64,000 bases of DNA from CAXXOK01 sp964584315 (GCA_964584315.1 CAZOZO010000003.1:62001-126000), one strand, 5' to 3'. Shown: positions 15,818 through 25,298, counted from the first letter of the stretch. A program made the numbers and translations. Notes: generated from the letters alone by a model not told the origin.

Positions 15818-18800
15818 GTGCCCGAGATCCGCGTTTGGTACGCGCGCGCGCACCGGCTGCTCCGGCCCGTGGCTGCAGCGGTGGGCGCGCTGCACGCGCA
15901 GGACGAGCCCTGCGTGCTGCTGGTGCCCGAACAGCTGACCCTGCAAATGGAGCGCGAGCTGTTGGACAGGCTCCACCTGAACGGGTTTTTCACCATCGAA
16001 GTGCTCTCGCCCTCGCGGCTTACGCAAAAGGTTCTGGCCGCCGTGGGCGCGGACGGGCGGGAGCCGCTCACGCAGGCGGGGCGGCGCATGGCCGTGAGCC
16101 TCGCGCTGGAAAAGTGTGAAAAGAAGCTGCTCTACTATCAAGCCTCCGCCCAGCGGCGGGGCTTTACCGAAAAACTGACCGCATTGATCGGGGACATGAA
16201 GCGCGGCGGCCTCACGCCGGACGCGCTGGCAGAGCATGCGCAAAACCTCCCGGAAGGCCTGCGGCGCGCGAAGCTGGGCGACCTGGCCACCGTGTACGCC
16301 GCTTATGAGGAGGCGCTGGGCGGGCGCTTTGGCGACGGGGAGGATCAGCTGCGCTACCTGGCAAACCGAATGCCGGAGTGCGACCTGCTCATGGGGCGGC
16401 ATGTGTTCGTGTATGGCTTCGACGCCCTGCCGGAACCGCTGATCGCGCTGCTCAGCGCCATGGGCGGGCTCTGCGCCAGCCTGACAGTCGCGCTCATGGG
16501 CGACCGCGAAAGCGCAGCGGACGGAGACCTGTACCGCCCTGTGCGGCAGAGCGTTGCGCGCTTTGCACAGGCGCTGCGCGAGCAAGGCCTCACACTGACC
16601 GAGACATACCTGCCCACGGAGGCGCTGCCTGCCGCGCCAGCCATCCGCCATCTGGACACGGCGCTGTTTTGCTACCCGGACGCGCGTTTTGCGGGCGTGC
16701 AGACGGATGTGCTCCTGAGCCAGCACCAGAGCCCGTTTGAGGAGGCGACCTTTGCCGCGCGTCACATCATGCGACTGTGTGCGGAGGGCATGGATATCGA
16801 GCGTATCGCCCTGCTCTATCCCGACCAGAACGGCTACGCCTTTGCCGCCTCCGCCGCGCTGACCGACAGCGGTCTGCCCTTCCATACCGATGAAAAGCTG
16901 CCCGCCGCTTCGCACGTCCTGGCGCGCTTTTTGTTGGCCGCCATCCGCGCCATGGCGGGCGATTATGCGCGGGAGGACATGGCCGCGGTTATGAAATCCG
17001 GTTACGCGCCCCTCGCGTTTGACGAGGCATGCCTGCTGGAAAACTATGCGCGCGAGTTTGGCATCCATAAAAAAAAGTGGCTCACGGCTTTCACCAAGGG
17101 CGGCGACGAGCGCGCCGCGCGGTGCGAAGCGCTGCGCTTAAGACTGATGGGGCCGCTGCAAACGGCGCGCGAGGCCATCGTGGCCGCACGGGATGCGCGT
17201 GCGTCGCTGGCTGCGCTGATGGGCCTGCTTAGCGATGTGCAGGCCTACGGCCGCCTCAAGGCCGAGGAGGAAGCGCTGCTTGCGGAGGGCATGCTGGTGC
17301 GCGCAGGGCAGAACAGCCAGATGTGGCAGGCTGTGCTCACACTGCTGGAGCAGCTTTTCGCCCTGAGCGGCGGGGCGCGCATCCCGCTAAGCCGCATGGG
17401 CGACAGGCTGGCCTGCGGCTTTGTGGCGGTTTCGCTGGCCGCGCTGCCCCCCGCCAGCCAGATGCTGCACGCGGGCACGCTGGGGCACTACCTGAGCGGT
17501 GAGATGGACGCGGTGTTCATTTTGGGCCTCAATGACGAGGCGCTGTCGCGCGACGCGGACAGCCTGCTCACCGAGGAAGAACGCGCCCTGACCCAGCAGG
17601 CGACCGGCGCGTACCTGGGCATGACGGATGAAAGCCGCACCCAGTTTGCCCGCATGGACGTGAAGCGCGCCATGACGCTTCCGCGGCAAAAGCTCTACCT
17701 GAGCTATGCCAAGACCGACCCGCTGGGCAAGGCCCTGCGCCCGCTGGACATGCTTGCCACCTTGCAAACCCGCCTGTTTGACGGCCTGCCCGAGCCGCCC
17801 GAGGCGGAGCATGCGCTGCCCATGAGCGCCGCGCAAGCCATGCAGGGCCTGAGCCGCGTGCTGCGCGGCTATGCCGACGGCGCGGAAGACAAGCTGCCCG
17901 CACGCTGGCGCGACCACCTCGCGCGGCTGTTGGCCAGCCCCCGCACCGCGCCCGCTGCATCGCGGCTTTTGCGCGCCGCCGACTACCGTGTGCAAAGCGA
18001 GGCGCTGCTGCCGGAGGACGCGCGCGCCCTCTTTACCGACCGCACCCTCTCGGTCAGCAGACTGGAGGAGTTTGCAGCCTGCCCGTTCAAGCATTTCGTG
18101 GCCTACGGCCTCAGGCCGGAAGTCATCAAAGAGTGGGGTGTGGAGCCCGTCGACCTGGGCGTGTTTTTCCACAGCGGGCTGCAAAACTTTGCGAACCTTG
18201 CGGCGCGCACGCCCGCCTACCCCGCCGTGAGCGACGCGGATGCCGAGGCCATGGCCGACCGCGCCGTGGAACCGTTGATCGAGCGGCTGATGAACGGCCC
18301 CTTAGGCGAAAACGCCCGCAGTTTGGCGGCGTTCGAGCGGGCCAGGCGCATCGTGCGGCGCGCGTGCCGCGTGGTGACCCGCCACCTCGCGGCGGGCGAT
18401 TTCAGGCTCATGCAGGCGGAAGCGCGCTTCGGCTACGCGGAGGCGGGCAGCCTGCCCTCTGTCCAGCTGCGCCTTGCGGATGGCACCGCCGTAATGCTGC
18501 AAGGCAAGATCGACCGCATCGACCGCTTCGACGCGGAAGGCGATGCCTACCTGCGCGTGGTGGATTACAAGAGCAGCCAGAGCACCGTGGAGGCCGCCAA
18601 AACATGGTGGGGCCTCGAGCTGCAGCTGACGCTGTATCTGGACGCCGCGGTGGGCGGCGTGCAAGGGGCAAAGCCCGCGGGGGCGTTCTACTTCCACGTG
18701 AGCGACCCGCTGGCGCGGCTTGCCGCCGACGATGCTACACAGGCCGAGGCGGAGATACTGCAAAAGCTGCAAATGAAGGGCGTGGCCCTTGCGGATGAGG

Positions 18801-19219
18801 AGGTGCTGGCCGCCATGGACAGGGGCGACGAGCCCGTGGCGATGGCGGCTGCCCTGAACAAGGAGGGCGGCGTGCGCAAGGACGCGCGTGTGCTGGACAT
18901 GGCGCAGATGCAGGCCCTGCTTGCACACAGCCGCGCGCAGGCCGCCAAGCTGGCCGAGGGGCTCTATGGCGGCGATACGGCCATCCAGCCCGCGCAGAGC
19001 GGCAACGTGACCAGCTGCGAGCGGTGCGACTACCGCATCGTGTGCGGCTTCCACCCCGACGCGCGCGGCGCGCAGGTGCGCGAGCTGCCGCCCATGTCCA
19101 TGGAGGAGCTGCGCGAGCGCCTGCGCACTGCGGGGGAAGGCGACGGGGACGCGATACCCTTGGCCCAGGCGGATGCGATGGAAGACGGCACCGGCGAGGC
19201 GGACGGCGCGGACTGGTGA
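15818..19219 (+). CDS. addB: AddB-type helicase-nuclease subunit, without a Walker A motif
   Basis: An 1133-residue protein resembling the AddB/RexB subunit, which with AddA resects double-strand breaks up to Chi. The GTG start has AAAGGAGGGG upstream. The C-terminal nuclease shows GKIDRID and VVDYKSS (Asp916, Lys918). The iron-sulfur Cys set is present: Cys755 in AACPFK, and Cys1067, Cys1070 and Cys1076 in SCERCDYRIVC. At the N-terminus, where Bacillus subtilis AddB has GRSGSGKT, this protein has an unrelated YARAHRLL, although the following VPEQLTLQME block is conserved. So ATP binding by this subunit appears lost. No addA follows; the next gene is unrelated. Confidence 0.9.
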   Translation: MPEIRVWYARAHRLLRPVAAAVGALHAQDEPCVLLVPEQLTLQMERELLDRLHLNGFFTIEVLSPSRLTQKVLAAVGADGREPLTQAGRRMAVSLALEKCEKKLLYYQASAQRRGFTEKLTALIGDMKRGGLTPDALAEHAQNLPEGLRRAKLGDLATVYAAYEEALGGRFGDGEDQLRYLANRMPECDLLMGRHVFVYGFDALPEPLIALLSAMGGLCASLTVALMGDRESAADGDLYRPVRQSVARFAQALREQGLTLTETYLPTEALPAAPAIRHLDTALFCYPDARFAGVQTDVLLSQHQSPFEEATFAARHIMRLCAEGMDIERIALLYPDQNGYAFAASAALTDSGLPFHTDEKLPAASHVLARFLLAAIRAMAGDYAREDMAAVMKSGYAPLAFDEACLLENYAREFGIHKKKWLTAFTKGGDERAARCEALRLRLMGPLQTAREAIVAARDARASLAALMGLLSDVQAYGRLKAEEEALLAEGMLVRAGQNSQMWQAVLTLLEQLFALSGGARIPLSRMGDRLACGFVAVSLAALPPASQMLHAGTLGHYLSGEMDAVFILGLNDEALSRDADSLLTEEERALTQQATGAYLGMTDESRTQFARMDVKRAMTLPRQKLYLSYAKTDPLGKALRPLDMLATLQTRLFDGLPEPPEAEHALPMSAAQAMQGLSRVLRGYADGAEDKLPARWRDHLARLLASPRTAPAASRLLRAADYRVQSEALLPEDARALFTDRTLSVSRLEEFAACPFKHFVAYGLRPEVIKEWGVEPVDLGVFFHSGLQNFANLAARTPAYPAVSDADAEAMADRAVEPLIERLMNGPLGENARSLAAFERARRIVRRACRVVTRHLAAGDFRLMQAEARFGYAEAGSLPSVQLRLADGTAVMLQGKIDRIDRFDAEGDAYLRVVDYKSSQSTVEAAKTWWGLELQLTLYLDAAVGGVQGAKPAGAFYFHVSDPLARLAADDATQAEAEILQKLQMKGVALADEEVLAAMDRGDEPVAMAAALNKEGGVRKDARVLDMAQMQALLAHSRAQAAKLAEGLYGGDTAIQPAQSGNVTSCERCDYRIVCGFHPDARGAQVRELPPMSMEELRERLRTAGEGDGDAIPLAQADAMEDGTGEADGADW

Positions 19220-19299
19220 GCTCCCGTGGCCGTGGGAGCGTTTGCCATAAGCTTTTGGCGGCACGGGCTGCCCGCACGGCCCGACATTTGCCCAACGCC

Positions 19300-19328
19300 T
19301 TGCGAAACAGGGCGGGTTCATGTATAAT
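19300..19328 (+). promoter_or_regulatory. promoter of the small P-loop protein gene
   Basis: TTGCGA (19300-19305), 17-nt spacer, TATAAT (19323-19328). Confidence 0.65.
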
Positions 19329-19390
19329 GAAACTGAAGGTAGCTCCTTTGAGAGCACGCGAAAAACATTACATGCAAGGAGGCGTTACCA

Positions 19391-19801
19391 TTGATTCAGG
19401 TGATCGCCGGCAATAAGGGCTCGGGCAAGACCAAACGCATCATCGACATGGCCAACACCGCGTCCCAGGACAGCAAACACGATATCGTATTCATCGACGA
19501 CGACAACCGCTACATGTTCGACCTGCGCCACGAGGTTCGCTTTATCAACGCGGGGGAGTATGCACTGGTCAATGACCAGATGTTCATGGGTTTTCTGGTG
19601 GGCGCGGTTGCCCAGAACTTCGATGTGGGCCTGATCCTCATCGACGGGTTCAAGAAGCTAATCAAGTGCGAGCTGAGCACCACGGCCTGGCTGTTTGAAC
19701 GGCTTGAGGCGCTCAGTGAGAAGCACAGTGTGGACTTTGTCATCTCCATCAGCGAGGATCCCGAGGAGCTGCCCGACTTCATCAAGAAGTACGTCATCTG
19801 A
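19391..19801 (+). CDS. small P-loop NTPase of unknown function, TTG start
   Basis: A 136-residue cytoplasmic protein beginning at TTG, placed 8 nt after a perfect AAGGAGG (19376-19382), with its own promoter. It has a Walker A (GNKGSGKTKR, residues 7-16) and a Walker-B-like strand VGLILIDG near residue 76. Short proteins of this kind are common in Clostridia and are sometimes labelled PilT-like from the P-loop alone; nothing here supports a pilus role. The function is unknown. A hairpin follows at 19817. Confidence 0.85.
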   Translation: MIQVIAGNKGSGKTKRIIDMANTASQDSKHDIVFIDDDNRYMFDLRHEVRFINAGEYALVNDQMFMGFLVGAVAQNFDVGLILIDGFKKLIKCELSTTAWLFERLEALSEKHSVDFVISISEDPEELPDFIKKYVI

Positions 19802-19816
19802 ACTCGGTGCACATAG

Positions 19817-19846
19817 GCAGGCGGAGGCTTTCGGGCTTCCGCCTGC
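19817..19846 (+). terminator. hairpin after the P-loop gene
   Basis: GCAGGCGGAGGC pairs with GCTTCCGCCTGC (one mismatch, 6-nt loop). The T-tract is weak (TTCAC), so read-through into thrC is possible. Confidence 0.45.
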
Positions 19847-19929
19847 TTCACAGGCCGGCGCGGCCGGCATTTTCATTGGCTGCCGTTGTGCGCGGGCACG
19901 TGGATGAATTCGACCAAGGGAGTGAGCAT

Positions 19930-21429
19930 ATGTCCTTCTTCTCGACGCGCGGCGGCGCGTGCGTGACTGCGTCGCAGGCGGTGCTGTGGGGCTTGGCCAA
20001 GGATGGCGGGCTGTATGTGCCCTCGATGTTCCCCCAGCTCCCGCAGGACAAGATCGCGGCCTTTTGCCAGATGAGCTACCAGCAGGTGGCCGAGCGTGTG
20101 CTGCGCTGCTTTTTGGAGGACTATACCATCAGCGAGATCGAGGAGGCTGTGACCGCGGCCTACGCGGCCCCCGCGTTTGACGACCCCGCCATCGCGCCAC
20201 TTCAAAAGCTGGAGGGCGGTATCCATGTGCTGGAGCTGTTCCACGGCCCCACGCTCGCCTTTAAGGATATCGCGCTCAAGCTGCTGCCGTATCTGGTCAA
20301 GCTGGCCGCGGAGAAGAACGACGAGCACCGCGAGGTGAGCATTCTGGTAGCCACCAGCGGCGATACCGGCAAGGCCGCGCTGGAGGGCTTCAAGGACGTG
20401 CCCGGCACCAGCTGCACCGTCTACTACCCCGAAAACGGCGTGAGCGACATGCAGCGGCTGCAAATGGTGACCACCGAGGGTGCAAACACCCACGTGATCG
20501 GTGTGCGCGGCAACTTCGACGATGCGCAGACGGGCGTGAAGCGCCTGTTCTCCGATCCAGCCTTCTACGAGAAGATGGACGGGATGGGCAAGCTGCCCTC
20601 CTCGGCCAACTCCATCAACTTCGGGCGGCTGGTGCCACAGGTGGTGTACTACTTTACAGCCTACGCGCAGCTTGTGAGCAGCGGCGCGGTGCGCATGGGC
20701 CAGCCGGTCAACTTTGTGGTGCCTACGGGCAATTTTGGCGATATTTTGGCGGGGTACTACGCCAAGCGCATGGGCCTGCCGGTGGGCAAGCTCATCTGTG
20801 CCAGCAACCGCAACAATGTGCTCAGCGACTTTTTTACCGACGGGGTATACTACACGCACCGTACGTTCTTCACCACCATGTCGCCCAGCATGGACATTTT
20901 GATTTCCTCGAACCTGGAGCGGCTGCTATATGAGAGCGCGGATCGCGACGGGCGGCTGGTCAAGTCGTGGATGGAGCTGCTCAAGGATTGCGGCAGCTTC
21001 TCCATTGGCGCGCAGCGGCTTTCCGAGCTGCAAAAGACGTTTGCCGCGGGCTTTGCGGACGACCAGATGACCGCCGACGAGATCCGCCGCGTATACGAGC
21101 TAACCGGCTACCTGATGGACCCGCACACCGCCGTGGCCAGCCACGTGCTGGCGGAGTACCGCGAGAGCACCGGCGACCACACGACCGCTGTGATCATCGC
21201 CACCGCGAGCCCCTACAAGTTTGCGAGCGATGTGCTGGCTTCGCTGTTGGGCCCTGCCCTCTCGGAAGGCCTGAGCCCCTTCGACTGTGCGGATCGCCTG
21301 CACGCCCACACCGGCGTGCCCATCCCGCGGCAGATCAGCGAGCTGAAAACGCTGCCCGTGCGCCATACCGCCGTGTGCGACAAGGGCGATATGGAGGCCG
21401 CGCTGCTTCACGAGCTCGGGCAGGCCTGA
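19930..21429 (+). CDS. thrC: threonine synthase
   Basis: A 499-residue PLP enzyme that converts O-phosphohomoserine to threonine and phosphate. The PLP lysine is Lys112 in GPTLAFKDIALK; ATSGDTGKAALEG (about 140) and VPTGNFGDILAGYYAK are the phosphate-binding and structural motifs of the long, E. coli/yeast-type branch. The frame extends upstream to 19807, but the ATG at 19930 follows AAGGGAGTGA and gives the standard MSFFSTRGG start. No homoserine pathway genes are adjacent. A compound terminator follows at 21469. Confidence 0.96.
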   Translation: MSFFSTRGGACVTASQAVLWGLAKDGGLYVPSMFPQLPQDKIAAFCQMSYQQVAERVLRCFLEDYTISEIEEAVTAAYAAPAFDDPAIAPLQKLEGGIHVLELFHGPTLAFKDIALKLLPYLVKLAAEKNDEHREVSILVATSGDTGKAALEGFKDVPGTSCTVYYPENGVSDMQRLQMVTTEGANTHVIGVRGNFDDAQTGVKRLFSDPAFYEKMDGMGKLPSSANSINFGRLVPQVVYYFTAYAQLVSSGAVRMGQPVNFVVPTGNFGDILAGYYAKRMGLPVGKLICASNRNNVLSDFFTDGVYYTHRTFFTTMSPSMDILISSNLERLLYESADRDGRLVKSWMELLKDCGSFSIGAQRLSELQKTFAAGFADDQMTADEIRRVYELTGYLMDPHTAVASHVLAEYRESTGDHTTAVIIATASPYKFASDVLASLLGPALSEGLSPFDCADRLHAHTGVPIPRQISELKTLPVRHTAVCDKGDMEAALLHELGQA

Positions 21430-21468
21430 AGGCCGGGCAATGGCGCAAAATCATCTGTGAAATAAAGG

Positions 21469-21516
21469 AAACGGAGCCGCGCGCGCCGAATTGATTCGGC
21501 AAACGAGGCTCCGTTT
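21469..21516 (+). terminator. terminator after thrC
   Basis: The outer stem AAACGGAGCC/GGCTCCGTTT (21469-21478 with 21507-21516) encloses an inner hairpin GCCGAA-TTGA-TTCGGC; TTTTGTAT follows. Confidence 0.75.
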
Positions 21517-21557
21517 TGTATACAGACCGAAATTCATGCATATGGGAGGGAAACGCT

Positions 21558-22001
21558 ATGAAACGCTACAGCCCCAACCAACAGGTGCCCATGAAGTTTC
21601 ACAACCTGTACGTGTATCTGCTCAACCCCATCGGCATCCTGATCCGCGCTGCCATTGCCGCTCTGGTGCTGCTGACCATCCTGAACGTCACGGTGATCCC
21701 TGCGGAGTACCACCCTTATGATGAACTGCTCGCGAGCTATGGCACCACGGCGATGTGGGTCATATTCGGGTTTGCGGCGTTCGCATTCCTGTTTGCGCTG
21801 TGGGCGGAGGTACTGCTGGCCAAGCGCCGCCCGTTAGGTGTGGTGATCCTGATCCTCGACTACCTGTTGAACCTTGCCAATGCCTGCTGGGCCGCGTGGA
21901 ACGAGCGCAGCACGGAAAACCTGATCATGGCGGGGGTAACGCTGCTGATCAGCATTCTGGTGTGCGTGTACTACTGGAAGCGCAGCCGCCTGTTCCACTG
22001 A
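21558..22001 (+). CDS. small four-helix membrane protein of unknown function
   Basis: A 147-residue protein with four predicted membrane segments: about 23-45, 63-85, 92-112 and 120-140. The ATG at 21558 follows GGGAGGG; a longer reading from 21516 lacks a ribosome site and overlaps the thrC terminator. It ends in a basic tail (YWKRSRLFH). No recognised domain. It lies between a terminator on each side, so it is probably a single-gene unit; I see no clear promoter. Role unknown. Confidence 0.75.
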   Translation: MKRYSPNQQVPMKFHNLYVYLLNPIGILIRAAIAALVLLTILNVTVIPAEYHPYDELLASYGTTAMWVIFGFAAFAFLFALWAEVLLAKRRPLGVVILILDYLLNLANACWAAWNERSTENLIMAGVTLLISILVCVYYWKRSRLFH

Positions 22002-22014
22002 GGCAATGGAGCTC

Positions 22015-22044
22015 AAAGCCGTGCGGCGCTTGTCGCGCGGCTTT
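22015..22044 (+). terminator. terminator after the small membrane protein gene
   Basis: An 11-bp stem AAAGCCGTGCG/CGCGCGGCTTT with an 8-9-nt loop, then TTTTCC. Confidence 0.7.
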
Positions 22045-22222
22045 TCCATGCCCCGGAGCGACCCGCAAGACCGCCTGACTGCTGGCTTTCAAGCGATTGG
22101 AGATACTTTTTCGGAGCGGGCGGCCGAAAATTGCCCGAATTTGGTGTTTCACCCGTTCGGGTCGTGGGGTAAGCTTCATTCGGACGTCAACGAAGCATCA
22201 AAAAACAAGGAGGAATAATGAT

Positions 22223-22765
22223 ATGAAATGGGTTTGCTCGGTTTGCGGCTATGTGTACGAGGGGGCGGAGGCGCCGGAGAAGTGCCCTGTGTGTGGCGCG
22301 GCCAAAGAGAAGTTCATGAAGCTGGCGGAAGAGCGCGTCTTTGCGGACGAGCACCGCGTGGGCGTTGCCAAGGGCCTTGACGAGCGCGTGGTGGAGGGCC
22401 TGCGCATGAACTTTGCGGGCGAGTGCAGCGAAGTGGGCATGTACCTGGCCATGAGCCGCCAAGCCGACCGCGAGGGCTACCCCGAGGTAGCCGAGGCTTT
22501 CAAGCGCTATGCTTTCGAGGAAGCCGACCATGCCTCCCGCTTTGCGGAGATGCTCGGCGAAGTGCTGACCGACAGCACCAAGAAGAACCTCGAGATGCGC
22601 GCCGAGGCCGAGTGGGGCGCGACCTCCGGCAAGAAGGAGCTGGCTACGCTGGCCAAGGAGCTGGGCTACGACGCGGTGCATGATACCGTGCATGAAATGT
22701 GCAAGGACGAAGCCCGCCACGGCAAGGGTTATGCCGGGCTGCTGAAGCGGTATTTCAGCAAGTAA
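22223..22765 (+). CDS. reverse rubrerythrin (N-terminal rubredoxin, C-terminal diiron domain)
   Basis: A 180-residue NADH-linked peroxide or oxygen reductase of anaerobes. An N-terminal rubredoxin centre (Cys5, Cys8, Cys21, Cys24) precedes a ferritin-like four-helix bundle whose likely diiron ligands are in GECSEVGMYL (Glu67/Glu70), FEEADH (Glu100, His103), a Glu near 128 and KDEARH (Glu163, His166). This order is the reverse of classical rubrerythrin. AAGGAGGAA precedes the ATG. It protects against oxidative stress. No PerR-like palindrome is evident in the 200-nt upstream region. Confidence 0.93.
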   Translation: MKWVCSVCGYVYEGAEAPEKCPVCGAAKEKFMKLAEERVFADEHRVGVAKGLDERVVEGLRMNFAGECSEVGMYLAMSRQADREGYPEVAEAFKRYAFEEADHASRFAEMLGEVLTDSTKKNLEMRAEAEWGATSGKKELATLAKELGYDAVHDTVHEMCKDEARHGKGYAGLLKRYFSK

Positions 22766-22790
22766 GCCGATCCAGCATCCCTGATGTACA

Positions 22791-22830
22791 AAAGAGCACG
22801 GGAGCGCCTGAGGGTGCTCCCGTGCTCTTT
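22791..22830. terminator. bidirectional terminator between rubrerythrin and diguanylate cyclase
   Basis: A 15-bp stem AAAGAGCACGGGAGC/GCTCCCGTGCTCTTT with a 10-nt loop. T-rich flanks lie on both strands (CTCTTTTGTAC on the minus side). Confidence 0.8.
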
Positions 22831-22949
22831 GCATAGGCAGGGCTGGCTAAGAAACCATCGGCCAAACGCCAATCACCGCAGGATGCGGCCTTGGGTTTTA
22901 AACACGAACCATGACATGCCACATCGGAACGTGCGGGCTGTTCCCGTTA

Positions 22950-23840
22950 TTACGGACTATCTGGGGTCGCATCGACTGGGCTGGAAGGGCGCTTCCTTCG
23001 CTTTTCGGCATACATGATCTGATCCGCATGGTGTATCATCGCGTCGGACGACGTTTCATCCGCGAGGCCGCAAAGGCCGACGCTCATGGACAGGACGATA
23101 TCGCCGGTATCGGTCTTCAAAACGACGCGCTGGAGCGATTCGTTGATGCGGTCGATGATCTTGTATGCCGTGTCGGCTTTGGTATTGCGAAATGCGATCA
23201 CGAACTCATCGCCGCCGTAGCGGCCAAAAAGGTCGTTCTCCCGCACCTTGTCCTTCACGACGGAGGCGAAAAGCTTGAGCGCGGAATCGCCCATCATGTG
23301 GCCGTATGTATCGTTGATGTGCTTGAAATCGTCGATGTCCATCATCGCCACCGTCAGGTCGCTGCCCTGCGCCTTGGCCAACTCAAAGCTGTGCTGCAGC
23401 TGGTTCATGAAATACTGGCGGGACAGGACGCCCGTAAGGCTGTCCTTTTGGGATATCTCCTTATAGATGTGGCCTTCCACCTTGTCGGTCACGTCGATGC
23501 AGCTGCCGATGTACCCCGCGAACACGCCTTTGGCGGTGTAGAAGGGCACGCCCCGGTCGTTGAGCCACCGCCATTCGCCATCAAAACGCTGGAGGCGGTA
23601 CTCCATCTCAAAAGGTGTATGCTGATGAAAGTTGTCCAGATAGGTTTTGACGCACCGCTGCAGATCGTCAGGGTGGACGCGCTCGGCCCAACCGTCACCG
23701 GCTTCCTCCACCATGGTGCGCCCCGTGAAGTCGAGCCATGTTTTATTGAAGTAGTTGCATTTGGCGTCCAGTCCGGCCCGCCAAATCAGGTTGGGGGCAT
23801 TTTCAACGATCACCTTATATTCTTGTGGAGACAGGCCCAT
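22950..23840 (-). CDS. PAS-GGDEF diguanylate cyclase
   Basis: A 296-residue soluble signalling enzyme that would make cyclic di-GMP from GTP. An N-terminal PAS domain (about 5-125, with the PAC-type ending GYIGSCIDVTDKVEGHIY) is followed by a GGDEF domain (about 135-280). The active site RYGGDEFV is intact, and the inhibitory I-site RxxD (REND) lies five residues upstream, so product inhibition is expected. A start at 23858 is possible, but the ATG at 23840 follows AGGGGGTG with good spacing. The ligand of the PAS domain is unknown. It forms part of the c-di-GMP network with the GGDEF/HD-GYP protein at 29218. Confidence 0.93.
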   Translation of the reverse strand: MGLSPQEYKVIVENAPNLIWRAGLDAKCNYFNKTWLDFTGRTMVEEAGDGWAERVHPDDLQRCVKTYLDNFHQHTPFEMEYRLQRFDGEWRWLNDRGVPFYTAKGVFAGYIGSCIDVTDKVEGHIYKEISQKDSLTGVLSRQYFMNQLQHSFELAKAQGSDLTVAMMDIDDFKHINDTYGHMMGDSALKLFASVVKDKVRENDLFGRYGGDEFVIAFRNTKADTAYKIIDRINESLQRVVLKTDTGDIVLSMSVGLCGLADETSSDAMIHHADQIMYAEKRRKRPSSPVDATPDSP

Positions 23841-23900
23841 TACTACACCCCCTGCCATAGCTTCAAGTTGAGGTGTTTACAAGCTTTTCTAGATATGAAT

Positions 23901-23929
23901 ATTATACCCACGACGCACAGGGTTTGCAA
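23901..23929 (-). promoter_or_regulatory. promoter of the PAS-GGDEF gene
   Basis: Minus strand TTGCAA (23924-23929), 17-nt spacer, TATAAT (23901-23906). Confidence 0.65.
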
Positions 23930-24093
23930 CCATAGTTTGCCAAATAACCCCATGGTGGAGAAGAAGGGCCAAGGAATCACTAACAGATCTGTTTGAGTCG
24001 GAATCGCTCATAGAGAGATGAGAGAGATGCTGAAACGATCCCACCTTGTGAACGAAATTAAAAATAGATGCAATCGCAGCCCAAAGAAAACAG

Positions 24094-24121
24094 ACTCGCA
24101 CATACACTGCTTTGTGCGAGT
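24094..24121 (-). terminator. terminator downstream of abiH
   Basis: A 9-bp stem ACTCGCACA/TGTGCGAGT with a 10-nt loop; on the minus strand CTGTTTTCTTT follows. Confidence 0.6.
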
Positions 24122-24277
24122 AGATGGTTTCATTGTGTCCTGCTGTTATGACGTGATGCGAATAGTGATGATACCCATTTCAGAGAAGCAAGGCTTTTTG
24201 GAAAGGATTTTACGACGAATCTTTGATTATTGCCTTTTATGATAACGAAAATATAACGAAGCATGTCATCAACGTTT

Positions 24278-25288
24278 TTAAAGCAAGTCGAATGGGAAGC
24301 ACTTGGCGTTAATGACAATATACACTCTTTTCCTGCAGGCACCACTCACAACTTTGCGGCAATGGCTGAAAAATCTATCCTTGATTTGTTTTGCTACAGC
24401 TTCATATGACCCGGGAATAACAGGATTATAATCGGGACGTCGAACGAATATGATGAGTTGCCTTTTCTCATCCTCCATTAACCATTGATAAAGCTTAACC
24501 CACCAGTGTATATCACTCTCCCCCAACGACATGCCAAATATCGCGATAATATGGCTGTGGGCAATCAAATGCTCTGCTTTTTCATAATTGTCTACCTCAA
24601 GACTAGCATTAATCTCTAATTTCACGAAGTGCTGATAGAACTCCTCAGTATGGAAACGCTCGTTAATAATCTGGGCGGATTCGCCGACACCAAGTACCAA
24701 GTCTTTGTATATGCTTCCGTGAATATGCGTGACATTCCCATAGTTGTCAGATATCAAGCGACCGCGATATTCATGCGAAGGATGGGGGATGGCCTTTTTG
24801 AAACAAGAGAGGCACTCATCAAAGACCGTAGTGTAATTAAACGAAATGAAGTCGACTCTATATGGATAAGCATTAATTTCACCCAAGGCAGTCATCAAAC
24901 TTTCCGGTTGAGGGCCTGTAAGCCATTGCGACGGATTGATGAGTGACTTTGAAAAAGCACTTTTGATTTCCTCACGATGATCATCGAATTTTGCATGTTT
25001 TTCCACGAGTTTTAGATAATCCGCCATGCGTAGAATAATATCATGGTAGACCTCAAGGAACTCATCGACATTATCGCCATATATCGTTGTGAGCTTGCCA
25101 AGTGCAATCTCCATATCGGCCCATGTATTGATGCCATCTTGCATCTGTTGGCGGATGCGCTCTTTCCCAGTCGCAATGGCAATGCTTTTTGAACGCCTTC
25201 TCAAATAGTGTCTCAGAAAGTCTGAATACCTCGTTTTTAGGCCCATGTTGAGATCAAAACCATTACCGATCAGGTAGGTAATATTCAT
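24278..25288 (-). CDS. abiH: AbiH-family phage abortive-infection protein
   Basis: A 336-residue protein matching the AbiH family, first described as a lactococcal abortive infection system. The diagnostic N-terminus LIGNGFDLNMGLKTRYSDF is at residues 6-24, an SFNYT motif lies near 150, IHGS near 193 and a C-terminal FGMSLGESD near 250. These resemble the SIR2/NAD-binding-like layout of the family, whose mechanism is not established. Base composition is markedly AT-richer than the neighbours and no companion gene is present, which suggests horizontal acquisition. It has a weak candidate promoter (TTGTTA-N17-TAGGAT at 25299-25327) and a terminator at 24094. Confidence 0.9.
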   Translation of the reverse strand: MNITYLIGNGFDLNMGLKTRYSDFLRHYLRRRSKSIAIATGKERIRQQMQDGINTWADMEIALGKLTTIYGDNVDEFLEVYHDIILRMADYLKLVEKHAKFDDHREEIKSAFSKSLINPSQWLTGPQPESLMTALGEINAYPYRVDFISFNYTTVFDECLSCFKKAIPHPSHEYRGRLISDNYGNVTHIHGSIYKDLVLGVGESAQIINERFHTEEFYQHFVKLEINASLEVDNYEKAEHLIAHSHIIAIFGMSLGESDIHWWVKLYQWLMEDEKRQLIIFVRRPDYNPVIPGSYEAVAKQIKDRFFSHCRKVVSGACRKRVYIVINAKCFPFDLL

Positions 25289-25298
25289 GGGTCAGCAC

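Larger units (their letters stand above)
23841..24277. other. AT-rich intergenic region between diguanylate cyclase and abiH
   Basis: Apart from the diguanylate cyclase promoter (23901-23929) and the abiH terminator (24094-24121), I see no supported gene. A 74-codon plus-strand frame (24018-24242) has no ribosome site. Base composition drops sharply here compared with the rest of the window. Confidence 0.5.

Noticed and set aside
24018..24242. A 74-codon plus-strand frame in the AT-rich region near abiH
   Set aside because: No ribosome site, no recognisable domain, and it runs through the abiH terminator hairpin.
24130..24345. A 71-codon minus-strand frame overlapping the end of abiH
   Set aside because: Out-of-frame with abiH, no start signal, no family resemblance; could be a remnant but cannot be supported.
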